A stretch of DNA of 64,000 nucleotides from positions 682,001-746,000 of the forward strand of contig NC_007626.1 of NCBI RefSeq assembly GCF_000009985.1. The letters are read 5' to 3'. A program made the position numbers and the translations under genes. This document shows positions 34,405 to 43,426 of the stretch, one piece after another. Numbering within the stretch: the first letter of the stretch is position 1; every line of letters starts with the position of its first letter. A model generated the notes under the pieces. That model searched no databases. It saw only the letters and a program-made list of their open reading frames with translations, and had not been told where the DNA came from. This DNA is from Paramagnetospirillum magneticum AMB-1 (GTDB lineage: Bacteria; Pseudomonadota; Alphaproteobacteria; Rhodospirillales; Magnetospirillaceae).

Positions 34405-34905
34405 ATGCAGCGGGTCAAGCTTGACCGCATCGATCGGCGCATTCTGGCCGACCTGCAGGCCGACGGCCGAATGACCAATGTCGAGTTGGCACGGCGGGCG
34501 GGAATCTCGGCGCCGCCCTGTCTGCGACGGGTGCGGGCGCTGGAGGAGGCCGGCTACGTCAAGGGCTACCATGCCGAGATCGACCCCGGGGCGCTGGGAT
34601 TCAACGTCACGGTGTTCGCCCATGTGGGCCTGAACAGCCAGGCCGAGGCCGACCTCAAGTCCTTCGAGGAGCTGGTCAAGGGCTGGCCCGAGGTGCGCGA
34701 GTGCCACATGCTGGCGGGCGAGACCGACTTCCTGTTGAAGGTGGTGGCCCATGACTGGGACGACTACCAGCGTTTCCTCACCACGCGCCTGACCGCCGCA
34801 CCTAATATCAGCCACGTAAAGAGCGCCCTCGCCATCCGCACCTCCAAACTGCAGCCCGGCGTGCCCATCGACGTGGAGGCCGGGCCGGAGCCCGAGCACG
34901 AATAG
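34405..34905 (+). CDS. Lrp/AsnC-family transcriptional regulator
   Basis: 166 residues. The N-terminal HTH is LDRIDRRILADLQADGRMTNVELARRAGISAPPCLRRVRALEEAGYV and the C-terminal RAM domain includes ECHMLAGETDFLLKVVAHD. Such regulators sense amino acids. It is divergent from the peroxiredoxin gene across a 269-bp region with no further gene. A methyltransferase-like gene follows 22 bp downstream and may be co-transcribed. Confidence 0.93.
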   Translation: MQRVKLDRIDRRILADLQADGRMTNVELARRAGISAPPCLRRVRALEEAGYVKGYHAEIDPGALGFNVTVFAHVGLNSQAEADLKSFEELVKGWPEVRECHMLAGETDFLLKVVAHDWDDYQRFLTTRLTAAPNISHVKSALAIRTSKLQPGVPIDVEAGPEPEHE

Positions 34906-34927
34906 AGTCCGACGGGAGGAGGGCGCG

Positions 34928-35689
34928 GTGGATATCGATCAGATCCGCGTAAAGACTAATTTCGACATTCTCAATCTGGCGGCGGCGGCCCGGCGGGCGG
35001 AACTGTGCGCCGCGCTGGCCAAGGCTTCCAACATGAAGGTCCTGGGCGGGCTCTTCACCGGAATGACCCTGTCGGGCGAGAGCACTTGGCACGACGGCGA
35101 CCTGGCTCCCAAGATCCTCGGATGCTACGAGGAGGAACTGATTCCCGCCTTTACCCGGGCCATGGACCGGATGCCGCCCGTGGTGGTCAATATCGGCTGC
35201 GCCGAGGGGTATTACGCCGTCGGCCTGGCGCGGGCCTTGCCCCAGGCGCGGGTCTTCGCCCACGACACCGATGCCAATTCCCGACAGTACTGCCAGCGTG
35301 CCGCCGCTGCCAACGGCGTGGGGGCGAGGGTGGTCGTCGACGGCCTGTGCACCAGCGACAAGCTTCGGAGCCACCTGTCCGGCCAGGGGCGGGCCTTGCT
35401 GGTCGTCGATTGCGAAGGGGCGGAGATGACTTTGCTCGACCCGGCTCCGGTGCCGGAGTTGTGTGACTGCGACATCATCGTCGAGTGTCACGACTTCCTG
35501 AACCGCGACATCACCGAAACCCTGATCCGCCGGTTCTCTGGAACACATCAGGTGGAAAAGATTTCCGAAGGGCCGCGCGACCCCAACCGGTTCCCGGTCC
35601 TGCGCCACATGTCGTCCCTCGACCGCTGGCTGGCCGTCAACGAGGGGCGCCCGGAGACCATGTACTGGCTGGCCTGCTGGGCCAACTGA
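34928..35689 (+). CDS. SAM-dependent methyltransferase-like protein
   Basis: 253 residues. A Rossmann-type SAM motif VVNIGCAEGYYAVGLARALP (about 86-105) is followed by an acidic loop (VFAHDTDANS) and LLVVDCEGAEMTLLDP, the order seen in FkbM-like and related methyltransferases. The substrate is unknown. An aromatic C-terminus (TMYWLACWAN) is unusual. GTG 34928 has GGGAGGAGG 6 bases upstream. Confidence 0.75.
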   Translation: MDIDQIRVKTNFDILNLAAAARRAELCAALAKASNMKVLGGLFTGMTLSGESTWHDGDLAPKILGCYEEELIPAFTRAMDRMPPVVVNIGCAEGYYAVGLARALPQARVFAHDTDANSRQYCQRAAAANGVGARVVVDGLCTSDKLRSHLSGQGRALLVVDCEGAEMTLLDPAPVPELCDCDIIVECHDFLNRDITETLIRRFSGTHQVEKISEGPRDPNRFPVLRHMSSLDRWLAVNEGRPETMYWLACWAN

Positions 35690-35738
35690 GCCTTAAAAGC
35701 CTGAAGGGTTCGGGACGCTGTGCTTCACGATTGGGGGA

Positions 35739-35758
35739 TCGGGGGCGAAAGCCCCCGA
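35739..35758. terminator. Hairpin between convergent genes
   Basis: TCGGGGGC-GAAA-GCCCCCGA, an 8-bp stem with a GNRA loop, lies between the methyltransferase-like gene and the convergent small membrane protein gene. There is no T-run. Confidence 0.45.
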
Positions 35759-35779
35759 AGGGGAGCCTTTCCGCCGCCC

Positions 35780-36202
35780 CTATTGCGCCAGCCGCTGGCG
35801 GATTTCTCCCTCGCAGCCCATCAGCCAGGCGATCCGCTTCAGGCGGGCGCTTTGCTCGGCCATGTCGTGGCGTTCCTTTTCCGCCCGGCTGTCGATGCGG
35901 TCCTGTTCCCGGTTGAGGCGGTCCATGCGGCCTTCGATGGCCGAGGCCTCGGCCTTGATCTGGGCATCGATGCGGGCGCGGCGGGCGGGGCGGGCCAGCA
36001 ACTCGTCGCGTTCGACCAGTACCGCCGTCAATTGCTTTTCCCAGAACGTGCCGGGAAACAGGGCGGCGCTGAGCGATGGCGGGCCATTGGAGGGGGCGCA
36101 GGACTCGTTCAGGGATAGGGACGAGGGCGGCAGGAGCGCCCAGCCGAGAAAGGCCAGCCCGGCCCCGATAAGCAGCATGTCGCGAAGGCGCAGTGTCGTC
36201 AT
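35780..36202 (-). CDS. Membrane-anchored coiled-coil protein
   Basis: 140 residues from ATG 36202 (GGGAGGA 7 bases upstream). A short cytoplasmic start and one hydrophobic segment (MLLIGAGLAFLGWALL) precede a long charged helix (about residues 60-125: ARRARIDAQIKAEASAIEG, MDRLNREQDRIDSRAEKER). The C-terminus has WLMGCEGEIRQRLAQ. No family is recognised. The role is unknown. Confidence 0.7.
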   Translation of the reverse strand: MTTLRLRDMLLIGAGLAFLGWALLPPSSLSLNESCAPSNGPPSLSAALFPGTFWEKQLTAVLVERDELLARPARRARIDAQIKAEASAIEGRMDRLNREQDRIDSRAEKERHDMAEQSARLKRIAWLMGCEGEIRQRLAQ

Positions 36203-36344
36203 GACCGTTCCTCCCGTTCCGGCCATGATAGGACGGCGTTCCCCTTGCGACAATTGCGGATCTGCCGGGCAAGGCTTGCATCCGGGACGCATTTTGCCCT
36301 TTGGCCACCTTGTCTGGCCGGGCGGGCATGCGTACCTTTACCTA

Positions 36345-37685
36345 ATGCGAGGGATGCTGGAGGTTGGGTTGCCCGTCAGAACGCCTCGGGGCATCGGCCC
36401 CGGCCGGGAGAGCTTGCGCGACGAAACGCCGGCCCGCTTGCGGGCGCGGGTCAAGGCGCTGGAAATTGCCCAGCGCGAGGCGCAGCGCACCCAGCGGGTC
36501 CTGCTGGCCACCACGCGGGCCCTGCGCGAGAGCGAGGAGCGCTATGCCCTGGCCATGCGCGGCCCCAATGAGGGGCTGTGGGACTGGAACCCCATCACCA
36601 AGGAGCTGTACCTGTCGGCGCGGCTGCTTTCCATTCTCGGCTTCGAGAGCGACACCCTGCGGACCACCTCCCATGAATGGCTGGAGCTGGTCCATCCCGA
36701 GGACCGCGACCGCTATCAGGCCACCCTGGTGCGTCATCTCAAAGGCGAGGACGCCCATTTCGAATGTGAATACCGGGTGACTGACCGCGACGGGCGGTGG
36801 CGATGGGTTCTGGCCCGCGGCCTGGCGGTGCTCGACGCCGATGGGGTTGCGACGCGCATGGTGGGCTCCATTGGCGACGTCACCGAGCGCCATGCCTACC
36901 AGCGCGCCCTGCAGGAGGCCAACGAACAGCTGGAGCAGCGGGTCGTCGAACGGACCCGCGAACTGGATCTCGCCCGATGTCAGGCCGAGGAGGCGAATCG
37001 CTGCAAAAGCGAGTTTCTGGCCAATATGAGCCACGAACTGCGCACGCCCTTGAATGCTATCATCGGATTCTCCGACGTGATGCGGTCGGGGGTGTTCGGT
37101 CCGGTGGGCAATGCCCGCTATGGCGAGTATATCGGCTGGATCTGGGATTCCGGCCACCACCTGCTCCGCATCATCAACGACATCCTCGATCTGGCCAAGG
37201 TCGAGGTGGGGCGCTTCGACCTCAGCCGCGAGTCGACCCCCGTGCTGCCCTTGCTGGAATCGGCCATCCGGCTGGTGTCGGAACGCGCGACCCGCGCCGA
37301 GGTCAACGTGGGGTGCAAGGCGGAGCCCGGCCTGGGCGACGCCATGCTCGACCCGTTGCGCATGAAGCAGGTCCTGCTCAACCTGCTGTCCAACGCGGTG
37401 AAATTCACGCCCGCCGGCGGATCGGTCAGCCTGGAGGCCCGTCATGAGGGGACTGACCTCGTTCTGATCGTGGCCGATACCGGGATCGGCATGGACGAGG
37501 AAAGCCTGGAAAAGGCCTTGCAGCCTTTCGTCCAGGTGGAGTCGAGCCTGTCGCGCCGTTATGCGGGGACTGGGCTGGGTCTACCCCTGGCCAAGTCCTT
37601 CTCCGAACTGCACGGCGGCAGCCTGGATCTGGTCAGCCGGCCGGGCGAGGGCACGACGGTGACGGTCCGTATTCCCCGCAAATGA
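36345..37685 (+). CDS. PAS-domain sensor histidine kinase
   Basis: About 446 residues and cytoplasmic: no membrane segment is seen. A short coiled coil precedes a PAS/PAC domain (ESEERYALAMRGPNEGLWDWNP to DGVATRMVGSIGDVTERH), then a second coiled coil, HisKA (FLANMSHELRTPLNAIIGFSDVM) and HATPase (LLSNAVKFTPAGG, ADTGIGMDEE, GTGLGLPLAKSF). The start is uncertain: ATG 36345 lacks a ribosome site, whereas TTG 36369 has GGAGG upstream. No response regulator is adjacent, so it is an orphan kinase. Confidence 0.9.
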   Translation: MRGMLEVGLPVRTPRGIGPGRESLRDETPARLRARVKALEIAQREAQRTQRVLLATTRALRESEERYALAMRGPNEGLWDWNPITKELYLSARLLSILGFESDTLRTTSHEWLELVHPEDRDRYQATLVRHLKGEDAHFECEYRVTDRDGRWRWVLARGLAVLDADGVATRMVGSIGDVTERHAYQRALQEANEQLEQRVVERTRELDLARCQAEEANRCKSEFLANMSHELRTPLNAIIGFSDVMRSGVFGPVGNARYGEYIGWIWDSGHHLLRIINDILDLAKVEVGRFDLSRESTPVLPLLESAIRLVSERATRAEVNVGCKAEPGLGDAMLDPLRMKQVLLNLLSNAVKFTPAGGSVSLEARHEGTDLVLIVADTGIGMDEESLEKALQPFVQVESSLSRRYAGTGLGLPLAKSFSELHGGSLDLVSRPGEGTTVTVRIPRK

Positions 37686-37810
37686 TTCCTTCCCGCCATA
37701 GCAATGCATGAGGTTTGTGCATGGCTGACCTCCAGTGCCTTTCGCATGTGCGAGAAGCGGTGTACATGGCTGGGAAAGGCCGCGCCAGTCGAGCGGCCAA
37801 GGAGAGAACC

Positions 37811-37963
37811 ATGATCGTTTCCACCATGGATATCGTGATGGCCGCCATCGGCGCCCTGAGCATCGCCGGCCTTGGCATTTCCATCAGCGCCTGGCGTCAC
37901 GCCGCCCGGGTCGAGCGCGAGCTGGACAAGGACCAGCACGACGGCATTCCCTCGGCGATCTGA
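37811..37963 (+). CDS. Small membrane protein
   Basis: 50 residues from ATG 37811 with a strong AAGGAGAG site 5 bases upstream. One hydrophobic helix (VMAAIGALSIAGLGISISAW) is followed by a charged tail (RVERELDKDQHDG). The function is unknown. Confidence 0.6.
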   Translation: MIVSTMDIVMAAIGALSIAGLGISISAWRHAARVERELDKDQHDGIPSAI

Positions 37964-37969
37964 TCGCCT

Positions 37970-38536
37970 TTACGCCGGGCTCTCGGGTGCCGAGAGCCAC
38001 AGGCCAGTGCGGTCATGCCGCACCGCACAGCCGGACCGGGCCGCCAGAGGGCCCAGCCGGCCGCGAATATCCAACCCAAACCGCCTGATCAGATGGTCGC
38101 CGACACCGCCGGCGGCGGCCCAGCCGTCCGGCCGGGCAATCTCTCCGATCACCAGCCGCAGCAGGCCGGCTTCGTCCAGGTCGAAATCCTGGCGGGCGGC
38201 CATGCCCTCTGCCGTCATCCGCGCGATGTCGACGGCAAAGCCCTTGTCGTTGGAGGCGATCACCACCGGGCCGCTGGTCCCGGCGGCGATCAGGGCGTCG
38301 ACGGTGCGGGCGATGGCCTGGTCCGCCGCCTGGGAGGGCGCGTCGTCGGGAACCGGGGTCTCGGCCGCCGCCGCCAGGCCCCGCCTGGCCAGGGCCATGC
38401 GCCATGGCGCCATGAAGCCTTCGCGCCCGAACAGCTCCAGGCGCCCGGCCCCGGCCCAGCGGCCCAGGGATTCCAGCCGTCGGGTGCCGGTCAGATTCTC
38501 GCAGTCGATCAATACGATAGCAGCAGTCGACGTCAT
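37970..38536 (-). CDS. NYN-domain (PIN-like) nuclease family protein
   Basis: 188 residues. The LabA/NYN signature is present: VLIDCENL near the N-terminus, ALIAAGTSGPVVIASNDKGFA in the middle with the second acidic cluster, and a small C-terminal winged-helix-like domain (LIRRFGLDIRGRLGPLAARSGCAV... LWLS). NYN proteins are RNases or RNA-binding regulators. It converges with the small membrane protein gene, 6 bp apart. Confidence 0.75.
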   Translation of the reverse strand: MTSTAAIVLIDCENLTGTRRLESLGRWAGAGRLELFGREGFMAPWRMALARRGLAAAAETPVPDDAPSQAADQAIARTVDALIAAGTSGPVVIASNDKGFAVDIARMTAEGMAARQDFDLDEAGLLRLVIGEIARPDGWAAAGGVGDHLIRRFGLDIRGRLGPLAARSGCAVRHDRTGLWLSAPESPA

Positions 38537-38676
38537 GAAATCCTATCTCGCATGGCACAATTCTCACGACACGGCTTCCCGTTCGGCTCCGCGTCATATA
38601 ACCTCAGTCCGGTCGGGCCGCTTTTGGCCTCGGCAAGATGATCATCTCATCTAAGGTGAATTCGGCGGGAGTAGGA

Positions 38677-38904
38677 ATGTTCAAGCGCAAGTCCGTTGAT
38701 GCACAGGTCGGCGACATGTTCATCAAGGCCCACGACACCAAGAAGAGCATCTGGGTGGTCGAGAAGATTTTCGAGCACGTGGACGGCATCATGCACGCCC
38801 GCCTGTTCAACAAGCTGCAGCCCAAGACCATGATCACCGTTTCGGCCTCGACCCTGGCCGATCCCGACTTCTTCTACCGCGCTCCTCCGGCTCCGCTGGA
38901 CTGA
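38677..38904 (+). CDS. Conserved small protein of unknown function
   Basis: 75 residues from ATG 38677 (GGGAG 8 bases upstream; an ATG at 38638 would add 13). It begins MFKRKSVDAQVGDMFIKAHD and has IWVVEKIFEHVDGIMHARL and a Pro-rich end. It looks like a widespread alphaproteobacterial protein but I cannot give a function. Its 3' end overlaps the convergent DUF4239-like gene by 31 bp. Confidence 0.65.
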   Translation: MFKRKSVDAQVGDMFIKAHDTKKSIWVVEKIFEHVDGIMHARLFNKLQPKTMITVSASTLADPDFFYRAPPAPLD

Positions 38905-39680
38905 GCACCGGGCTCCGCCGCCAGGGCCGCAATCGGCCCGGCGTGGACCACCGTGGGCTGCTGGAATGGGTTGCCCTGCACCAGCACGATGGCCGCCGTC
39001 GGCGCCGCCGCCGCCGCGAAGATCACCATGGCAAGGATTTCCGCCCGTCCCTGGTCCACATGGACCATGGCGATGGAAATCATGGTGAGAAAGCCGAGAA
39101 AGGCCATGCCCAGCCATTTCAGCGGATTGACGTGGGTTTGGGACAGCGCGATGCGTAATCCCCGGGCCGCCCGGACCTGGACGGCCTGGCTCAGCATCAG
39201 CCCATGCACTCCGGTCGGCGCCACCGCCGAGACATCCGGCCCCGCCAGCAGCGACAGCAGTCTGTCCAACTGGTCCGAGGCGGCGCGGCTGTTCTGGCGC
39301 CGCGCCAGCAGGGGCCATTCCTCGGTCACCGTGATGCGGGCGTAGTCCCGCACCGCTCCCACCACCCTGGCCTTGATCGGGGCGGGCAGATGCTCGGCCA
39401 GGGCGTCGATGCTGCGCAGCCCGTCGGCTTCCTGGTAAACGGCATTCAGCGCCCGGTCATGGGCGTTCCAGGTGTCGTTGGCCAGGAAGGCCAGCGTCAG
39501 GGCGAACAGGACGCCCACCACCCCGAGAAAAGGGGGCGACACCCCCCTCCAGGTGTGAAGCTCGTCGGCCCAGGGCGAGCGTAAGGTCACCCACAGCAGA
39601 AACCAGGCGCCGACAAAGGTTCCGAGCAGGGCAATGGCGGCGTAGCCATAGTGATCATAGGTACCGAGAATGGTGGTCAT
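38874..39680 (-). CDS. DUF4239-like membrane protein
   Basis: 268 residues with about four membrane segments: AAIALLGTFVGAWFLLWV, FLGVVGVLFALTLAFLA, a pair near LGMAFLGFLTMISIAMV, and AMVIFAAAAAPTAAIVLV. A central soluble helical region (ALNAVYQEADGLRSID... PAPIKARVVGAVRDYARI) is characteristic of DUF4239. The function is unknown. The C-terminal 10 codons lie opposite the end of the convergent gene. Confidence 0.75.
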   Translation of the reverse strand: MTTILGTYDHYGYAAIALLGTFVGAWFLLWVTLRSPWADELHTWRGVSPPFLGVVGVLFALTLAFLANDTWNAHDRALNAVYQEADGLRSIDALAEHLPAPIKARVVGAVRDYARITVTEEWPLLARRQNSRAASDQLDRLLSLLAGPDVSAVAPTGVHGLMLSQAVQVRAARGLRIALSQTHVNPLKWLGMAFLGFLTMISIAMVHVDQGRAEILAMVIFAAAAAPTAAIVLVQGNPFQQPTVVHAGPIAALAAEPGAQSSGAGGAR

Positions 39681-39847
39681 AGAGCGTTCCTTGCGGCGAA
39701 CGGTCTATTTCACCCCAGCGGGAGGCGGCAGGCCAGCGATTAAAGCGCCGAGCCTCAAATGTGAGGCGCGGCGCTCATGCGAGCATTGAGCGAGCGGCCA
39801 AGGGCGCGGAGGCGTCCGCCCGGCGAGGGCAAAACAAATAAAGTTAA

Positions 39848-39880
39848 AAAGAGTGATGCATGTTTAAGGCATCCCTCTTT
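39848..39880 (-). terminator. Terminator of the hemerythrin-like gene
   Basis: AAAGAGTGATGC (39848-39859) pairs imperfectly with GCATCCCTCTTT (39869-39880), and on the minus strand TTAACTTTATT follows. It begins 4 bp after the stop. Confidence 0.75.
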
Positions 39881-39883
39881 GGT

Positions 39884-40300
39884 TCAGCGATAGCCGTAGC
39901 CGGCCATGTCCAGATGGCTCTTGAAGTTGATGTCACCCTTCAAGAGGTAGTCGACAAAGGCCATGCGCATTTCGGTCGCCACCCGCCGGGCGTCGGCAAG
40001 CTGGCTGGTCTGGCCTTCCACCTGATCCTTCAGCCGGTGCAGCCGCGCCAGATTGGCCGCCTGGACTTCGCGGATCTGGTCAACGCCGGGATAGGACGTA
40101 CGGACCAGAAGGTCCAGTTCCTCCGCCTGATGGACGGTCAGAATCTGCAGCAGATGGGTGAGCAGTCCAACGGCGTCAGAGCGGCGATTCTCGGACAACG
40201 CCACCTCGATCTCGCCAATGGTGTTCAGGTGTTGCCGGTGGGCGCGGTCGAATTCATCAACTCCGACGCTCAGCGCATCGACCCAGAAATCCGTGGACAT
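39884..40300 (-). CDS. Hemerythrin-like protein
   Basis: 138 residues of the bacteriohemerythrin four-helix type: FWVDALSVGVDEFDRAHRQHL with H21, TVHQAEEL with H57 and E61, and LARLHRL with H88. Hemerythrins bind oxygen or sense it through a di-iron site and are abundant in magnetospirilla. Here the residue four before H88 is L84 instead of the usual His, and the last HxxxxD ligand pair is not in its normal form (FKSHLDMAG). Iron binding may therefore be altered. Confidence 0.75.
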   Translation of the reverse strand: MSTDFWVDALSVGVDEFDRAHRQHLNTIGEIEVALSENRRSDAVGLLTHLLQILTVHQAEELDLLVRTSYPGVDQIREVQAANLARLHRLKDQVEGQTSQLADARRVATEMRMAFVDYLLKGDINFKSHLDMAGYGYR

Positions 40301-40386
40301 GGAGCTCGTGTCCGCATTTGTGAATTTCGCGGGTTCGATGGTAGCACACGGCTATACTTATCGCCAAGGTCGTTGGTCAAGCCAAG

Positions 40387-41280
40387 CTAAGCGCGGGCGC
40401 GGGCAACCTTCGAGCCCGTGGCGCGGCCAAGCGCCTCGCAGATGAAGGTTCCGGCCTCGATCAGCCTGTCCAGGTCGATGCCGGTGTGAATGCCCATGCC
40501 GTTCAGCATGTAGACCAGATCCTCGCTGGCCACGTTGCCGGCGGCGCCCTTGGCATAGGGGCAGCCGCCCAGCCCGGCGACGGAGGAATCCATCACCGCC
40601 ACGCCGCGCTCCATCACCGCCAGCAGATTGGCCAGGGCCTGGCCATAGGTGTCGTGGAAATGGGCGGCCAGCATCTCGACGGGCAGCCGAGCGGTGACCG
40701 CGTCGATCATGGCCTGGGCCTTGGCGGGGGTGCCGACGCCCACCGTATCGCCCAGCGAGATCTCGTAGCAGCCCATGGCCACCAGCTTTTCCGCCACTCC
40801 GGCCACCGCCGAGGGCTCGACCGCGCCCTCATAGGGGCAGCCGAGCACGCAGGAGACATAGCCCCGCACCCGCAACCCCTCGGCCTTGGCCCGGGCGGCC
40901 AGCGGGGCGAAGCGCTCCAGGCTTTCGGCGATGGAGCAGTTGATGTTCTTTTGCGAGAAGGTCTCCGACGCCGCGGCGAACACCGCCACCTCCTCGACCT
41001 TGGCGGCCAGCGCCGCCTCCAGCCCCTGGAGGTTGGGGGTAAGCACGGGATAGGCCACGCCCGGCCGCCGCGTGATGGCGGCCATCACCTCGGCGGTGGC
41101 GGCCATCTGCGGCACCCATTTGGGGCTGACGAAGCTGCCCGATTCGATGGCGGTAAGCCCGGTCCCGGTCAGGCGATTGATCAGCCCGACCCTGATCTCG
41201 ACGGCGACCGGCCTGGCCTCGTTCTGCAGGCCGTCGCGGGGACCGACCTCGACGATTTTGACGCGCGAGGGATGACGCAT
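40387..41280 (-). CDS. mvaB: Hydroxymethylglutaryl-CoA lyase
   Basis: 297 residues from ATG 41280. It cleaves HMG-CoA to acetoacetate and acetyl-CoA, the last step of leucine breakdown. A TIM-barrel start VEVGPRDGLQNE holds catalytic R and D, with FHDTYGQALAN for metal binding, and SSVAGLGGCPYAKGAAGN carries the active-site cysteine. It is the last gene of the leucine-degradation set, 142 bp after mccA, with a hairpin in the gap. Confidence 0.96.
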   Translation of the reverse strand: MRHPSRVKIVEVGPRDGLQNEARPVAVEIRVGLINRLTGTGLTAIESGSFVSPKWVPQMAATAEVMAAITRRPGVAYPVLTPNLQGLEAALAAKVEEVAVFAAASETFSQKNINCSIAESLERFAPLAARAKAEGLRVRGYVSCVLGCPYEGAVEPSAVAGVAEKLVAMGCYEISLGDTVGVGTPAKAQAMIDAVTARLPVEMLAAHFHDTYGQALANLLAVMERGVAVMDSSVAGLGGCPYAKGAAGNVASEDLVYMLNGMGIHTGIDLDRLIEAGTFICEALGRATGSKVARARA

Positions 41281-41376
41281 GATCTCGAACCTTTCCCGTC
41301 CATTCGGGGCTGCCGCCCCGTTCCCCGCCTGGAGGAGACCTCCAAACCTCCCTTTCATTCATGAATCAAAAGGGGG

Positions 41377-41395
41377 TTTGGGGCATTGCCCCAAA
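41377..41395 (-). terminator. Hairpin between mccA and mvaB
   Basis: TTTGGGGC-ATT-GCCCCAAA, an 8-bp stem, lies in the gap between mccA and mvaB, followed by a second small hairpin GGGC-GATA-GCCC. It could reduce readthrough into mvaB. Confidence 0.45.
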
Positions 41396-41422
41396 TGGGT
41401 TCGGGCGATAGCCCGACAGATC

Positions 41423-43420
41423 CTATTCCTTCACCTCGAAGGCCAGCAGTTCGACGCCCTCGGCCACGGTGTCGCCCACCTTGAAGTGGATGGCGGCCAC
41501 CTTGCCCTCGGCGGGGGCCTTGATGGCGTGCTCCATCTTCATGGCCTCGACCACGATCAGCGGCTGGCCGGCGGTGACGGCGTCGCCCGGCTGGACCAGC
41601 ACCTGAACCACGGTGCCCGGCATGGGAGCGGCCAAACGGCCGTCCCCGCCCTCGCGCTCGGCGGCGGTGGCCGACGGGTCGTCCAGCTTGATCTTCCAGG
41701 CGTGGCCGTCGTGCAGCACGGTGATGTCGAAGCCGGAGCGTACCACCGAGGCGGTGCGGCGTTCGCCGCCGATTTCCGCCGAAAGCGTGGTGCCCGACAG
41801 GGTGGCGCGGCGCGCCGACAGGGTCTGGTCGGGCAGGTCGAGCGACCAGCCGTCGGCGACGAAATGCACGGTGACCCGGCGCTCGTCGGCCCCGTCCATG
41901 AAGCGGAAGTCGTGGTGATTGTCGTCGTTGAGGCGCCAGCCGTTGGTCTGGTGCCAGGGGGAATGGGGATCGCCGGAGCGGGCGGCGGTCCGGGCGCTAT
42001 CCTCTTCGCGCCACAGCAGCAGGGCTAGGGAGGCGAAGGCGAGGCCCATGGCGGGCACCGGGGCGGCGGGCGGCTGCAGATCGGCGCGGTAGCGCTCGAT
42101 GAAGCCGGTGTCGATCTCCAAAGCGGCAAAGGCAGGGTGCGCGGCGATGGCGCCCAGGAAGGAGACGTTGGTGGTCACCCCCGCCACCTGATAATCGGCC
42201 AACGCCCGGCGCAGACGCCGCAGCGCCGAGTCGCGGTCCTCGTCCCAGACGATCAGCTTGGCGATCATGGGATCGTAGAAGGGCGTGACCTGATCGCCCT
42301 GGCGCACGCCGGTATCGACGCGCACGTGGCGGTTTTCGGACGGGGGCGCCAGATGCACCAGCTTGCCGATGGCCGGCAGGAAGTCGCGGGACGGGTCCTC
42401 GGCATACAGGCGGGCCTCGAAGGCGTGGCCCTTGCGGGAGAGCTGTTCCTGGGCCAGGGGAAGCTTGCCCCCCGACGCCACCAGCAACTGCCACTCCACC
42501 AGATCCAGGCCGGTGATCATTTCGGTGACCGGGTGCTCCACCTGCAGGCGGGTGTTCATCTCGATGAAGAAGAAGCGGCCGTCCTGGTAAAGGAACTCCA
42601 CCGTGCCGGCGCCCACATAATCCACCGCCTGCGCCGCGGCGACGGCGGCCTCGCCCATGGCGCGCCGGGTCTCGTCGGCCAAAGCCGGGGCGGGGGCCTC
42701 CTCGATCACCTTCTGGTGACGGCGCTGGATGGAGCAATCGCGCTCGAACAGGTAGACGCCATTGCCGTGGGTGTCGCAGAACACCTGGATTTCCACATGG
42801 CGCGGACGCCCGAGATAGGTCTCCAGCAGCAGGGAATCATCGCCGAAGGCGGCCTTGGCCTCGCGCTTGGCCGACGCCACCGCCTCGGCCAGCCCGGACG
42901 CCTCGCTCACCACCCGCATGCCCTTGCCGCCACCGCCGGCGCTGGCTTTGACCAGCACGGGATAGCCGATGATCGCCGCCTCGCGGGTCAGCTCCTCCAG
43001 CGTCTGGCCCTTGCCGTGATAGCCGGGCACCAGCGGCACGCCCGCCGCTTCCATCAGCCGCTTGGATTCGGCCTTGGAGCCCATGGCGTGGATGGCGCCC
43101 ACCGGCGGGCCGATGAACACCACGCCCGCCTTGGCGCAGGCCTCGGCGAAACCGGCATTCTCGGACAGGAAGCCGTAGCCGGGATGGATGGCCTGGGCCC
43201 CCGTCCTCTTGGCGGCTTCCAGGATCACGTCGCCCTTCAGGTAGCTCTCGGCGGCGGCGGCGGGGCCGATCAGCACCGCCTCGTCGGCCATGGCCACGTG
43301 CATGGCGTTGGCGTCGGCCTCGGAATAGACCGCCACGGTGCGAATCCCGAGGCGCTTGGCGGTGCGCATGACCCGGCAGGCGATTTCGCCGCGATTGGCG
43401 ATGAGGATCTTATCGAACAT
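41423..43420 (-). CDS. mccA: Methylcrotonyl-CoA carboxylase, alpha (biotin) subunit
   Basis: 665 residues. A biotin carboxylase half (MFDKILIANRGEIACRVMRTA, ATP-grasp KASAGGGGKGMRVV, EMNTRLQVEHPVTE) joins a middle BT-like region and a C-terminal biotinyl domain with the lysine in VVEAMKMEH. With MccB it carboxylates 3-methylcrotonyl-CoA in leucine breakdown. It follows the hydratase gene by 6 bp. Propionyl-CoA carboxylase is an alternative by sequence, but the neighbours decide for MCC. Confidence 0.94.
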   Translation of the reverse strand: MFDKILIANRGEIACRVMRTAKRLGIRTVAVYSEADANAMHVAMADEAVLIGPAAAAESYLKGDVILEAAKRTGAQAIHPGYGFLSENAGFAEACAKAGVVFIGPPVGAIHAMGSKAESKRLMEAAGVPLVPGYHGKGQTLEELTREAAIIGYPVLVKASAGGGGKGMRVVSEASGLAEAVASAKREAKAAFGDDSLLLETYLGRPRHVEIQVFCDTHGNGVYLFERDCSIQRRHQKVIEEAPAPALADETRRAMGEAAVAAAQAVDYVGAGTVEFLYQDGRFFFIEMNTRLQVEHPVTEMITGLDLVEWQLLVASGGKLPLAQEQLSRKGHAFEARLYAEDPSRDFLPAIGKLVHLAPPSENRHVRVDTGVRQGDQVTPFYDPMIAKLIVWDEDRDSALRRLRRALADYQVAGVTTNVSFLGAIAAHPAFAALEIDTGFIERYRADLQPPAAPVPAMGLAFASLALLLWREEDSARTAARSGDPHSPWHQTNGWRLNDDNHHDFRFMDGADERRVTVHFVADGWSLDLPDQTLSARRATLSGTTLSAEIGGERRTASVVRSGFDITVLHDGHAWKIKLDDPSATAAEREGGDGRLAAPMPGTVVQVLVQPGDAVTAGQPLIVVEAMKMEHAIKAPAEGKVAAIHFKVGDTVAEGVELLAFEVKE

Positions 43421-43426
43421 GCCTCT

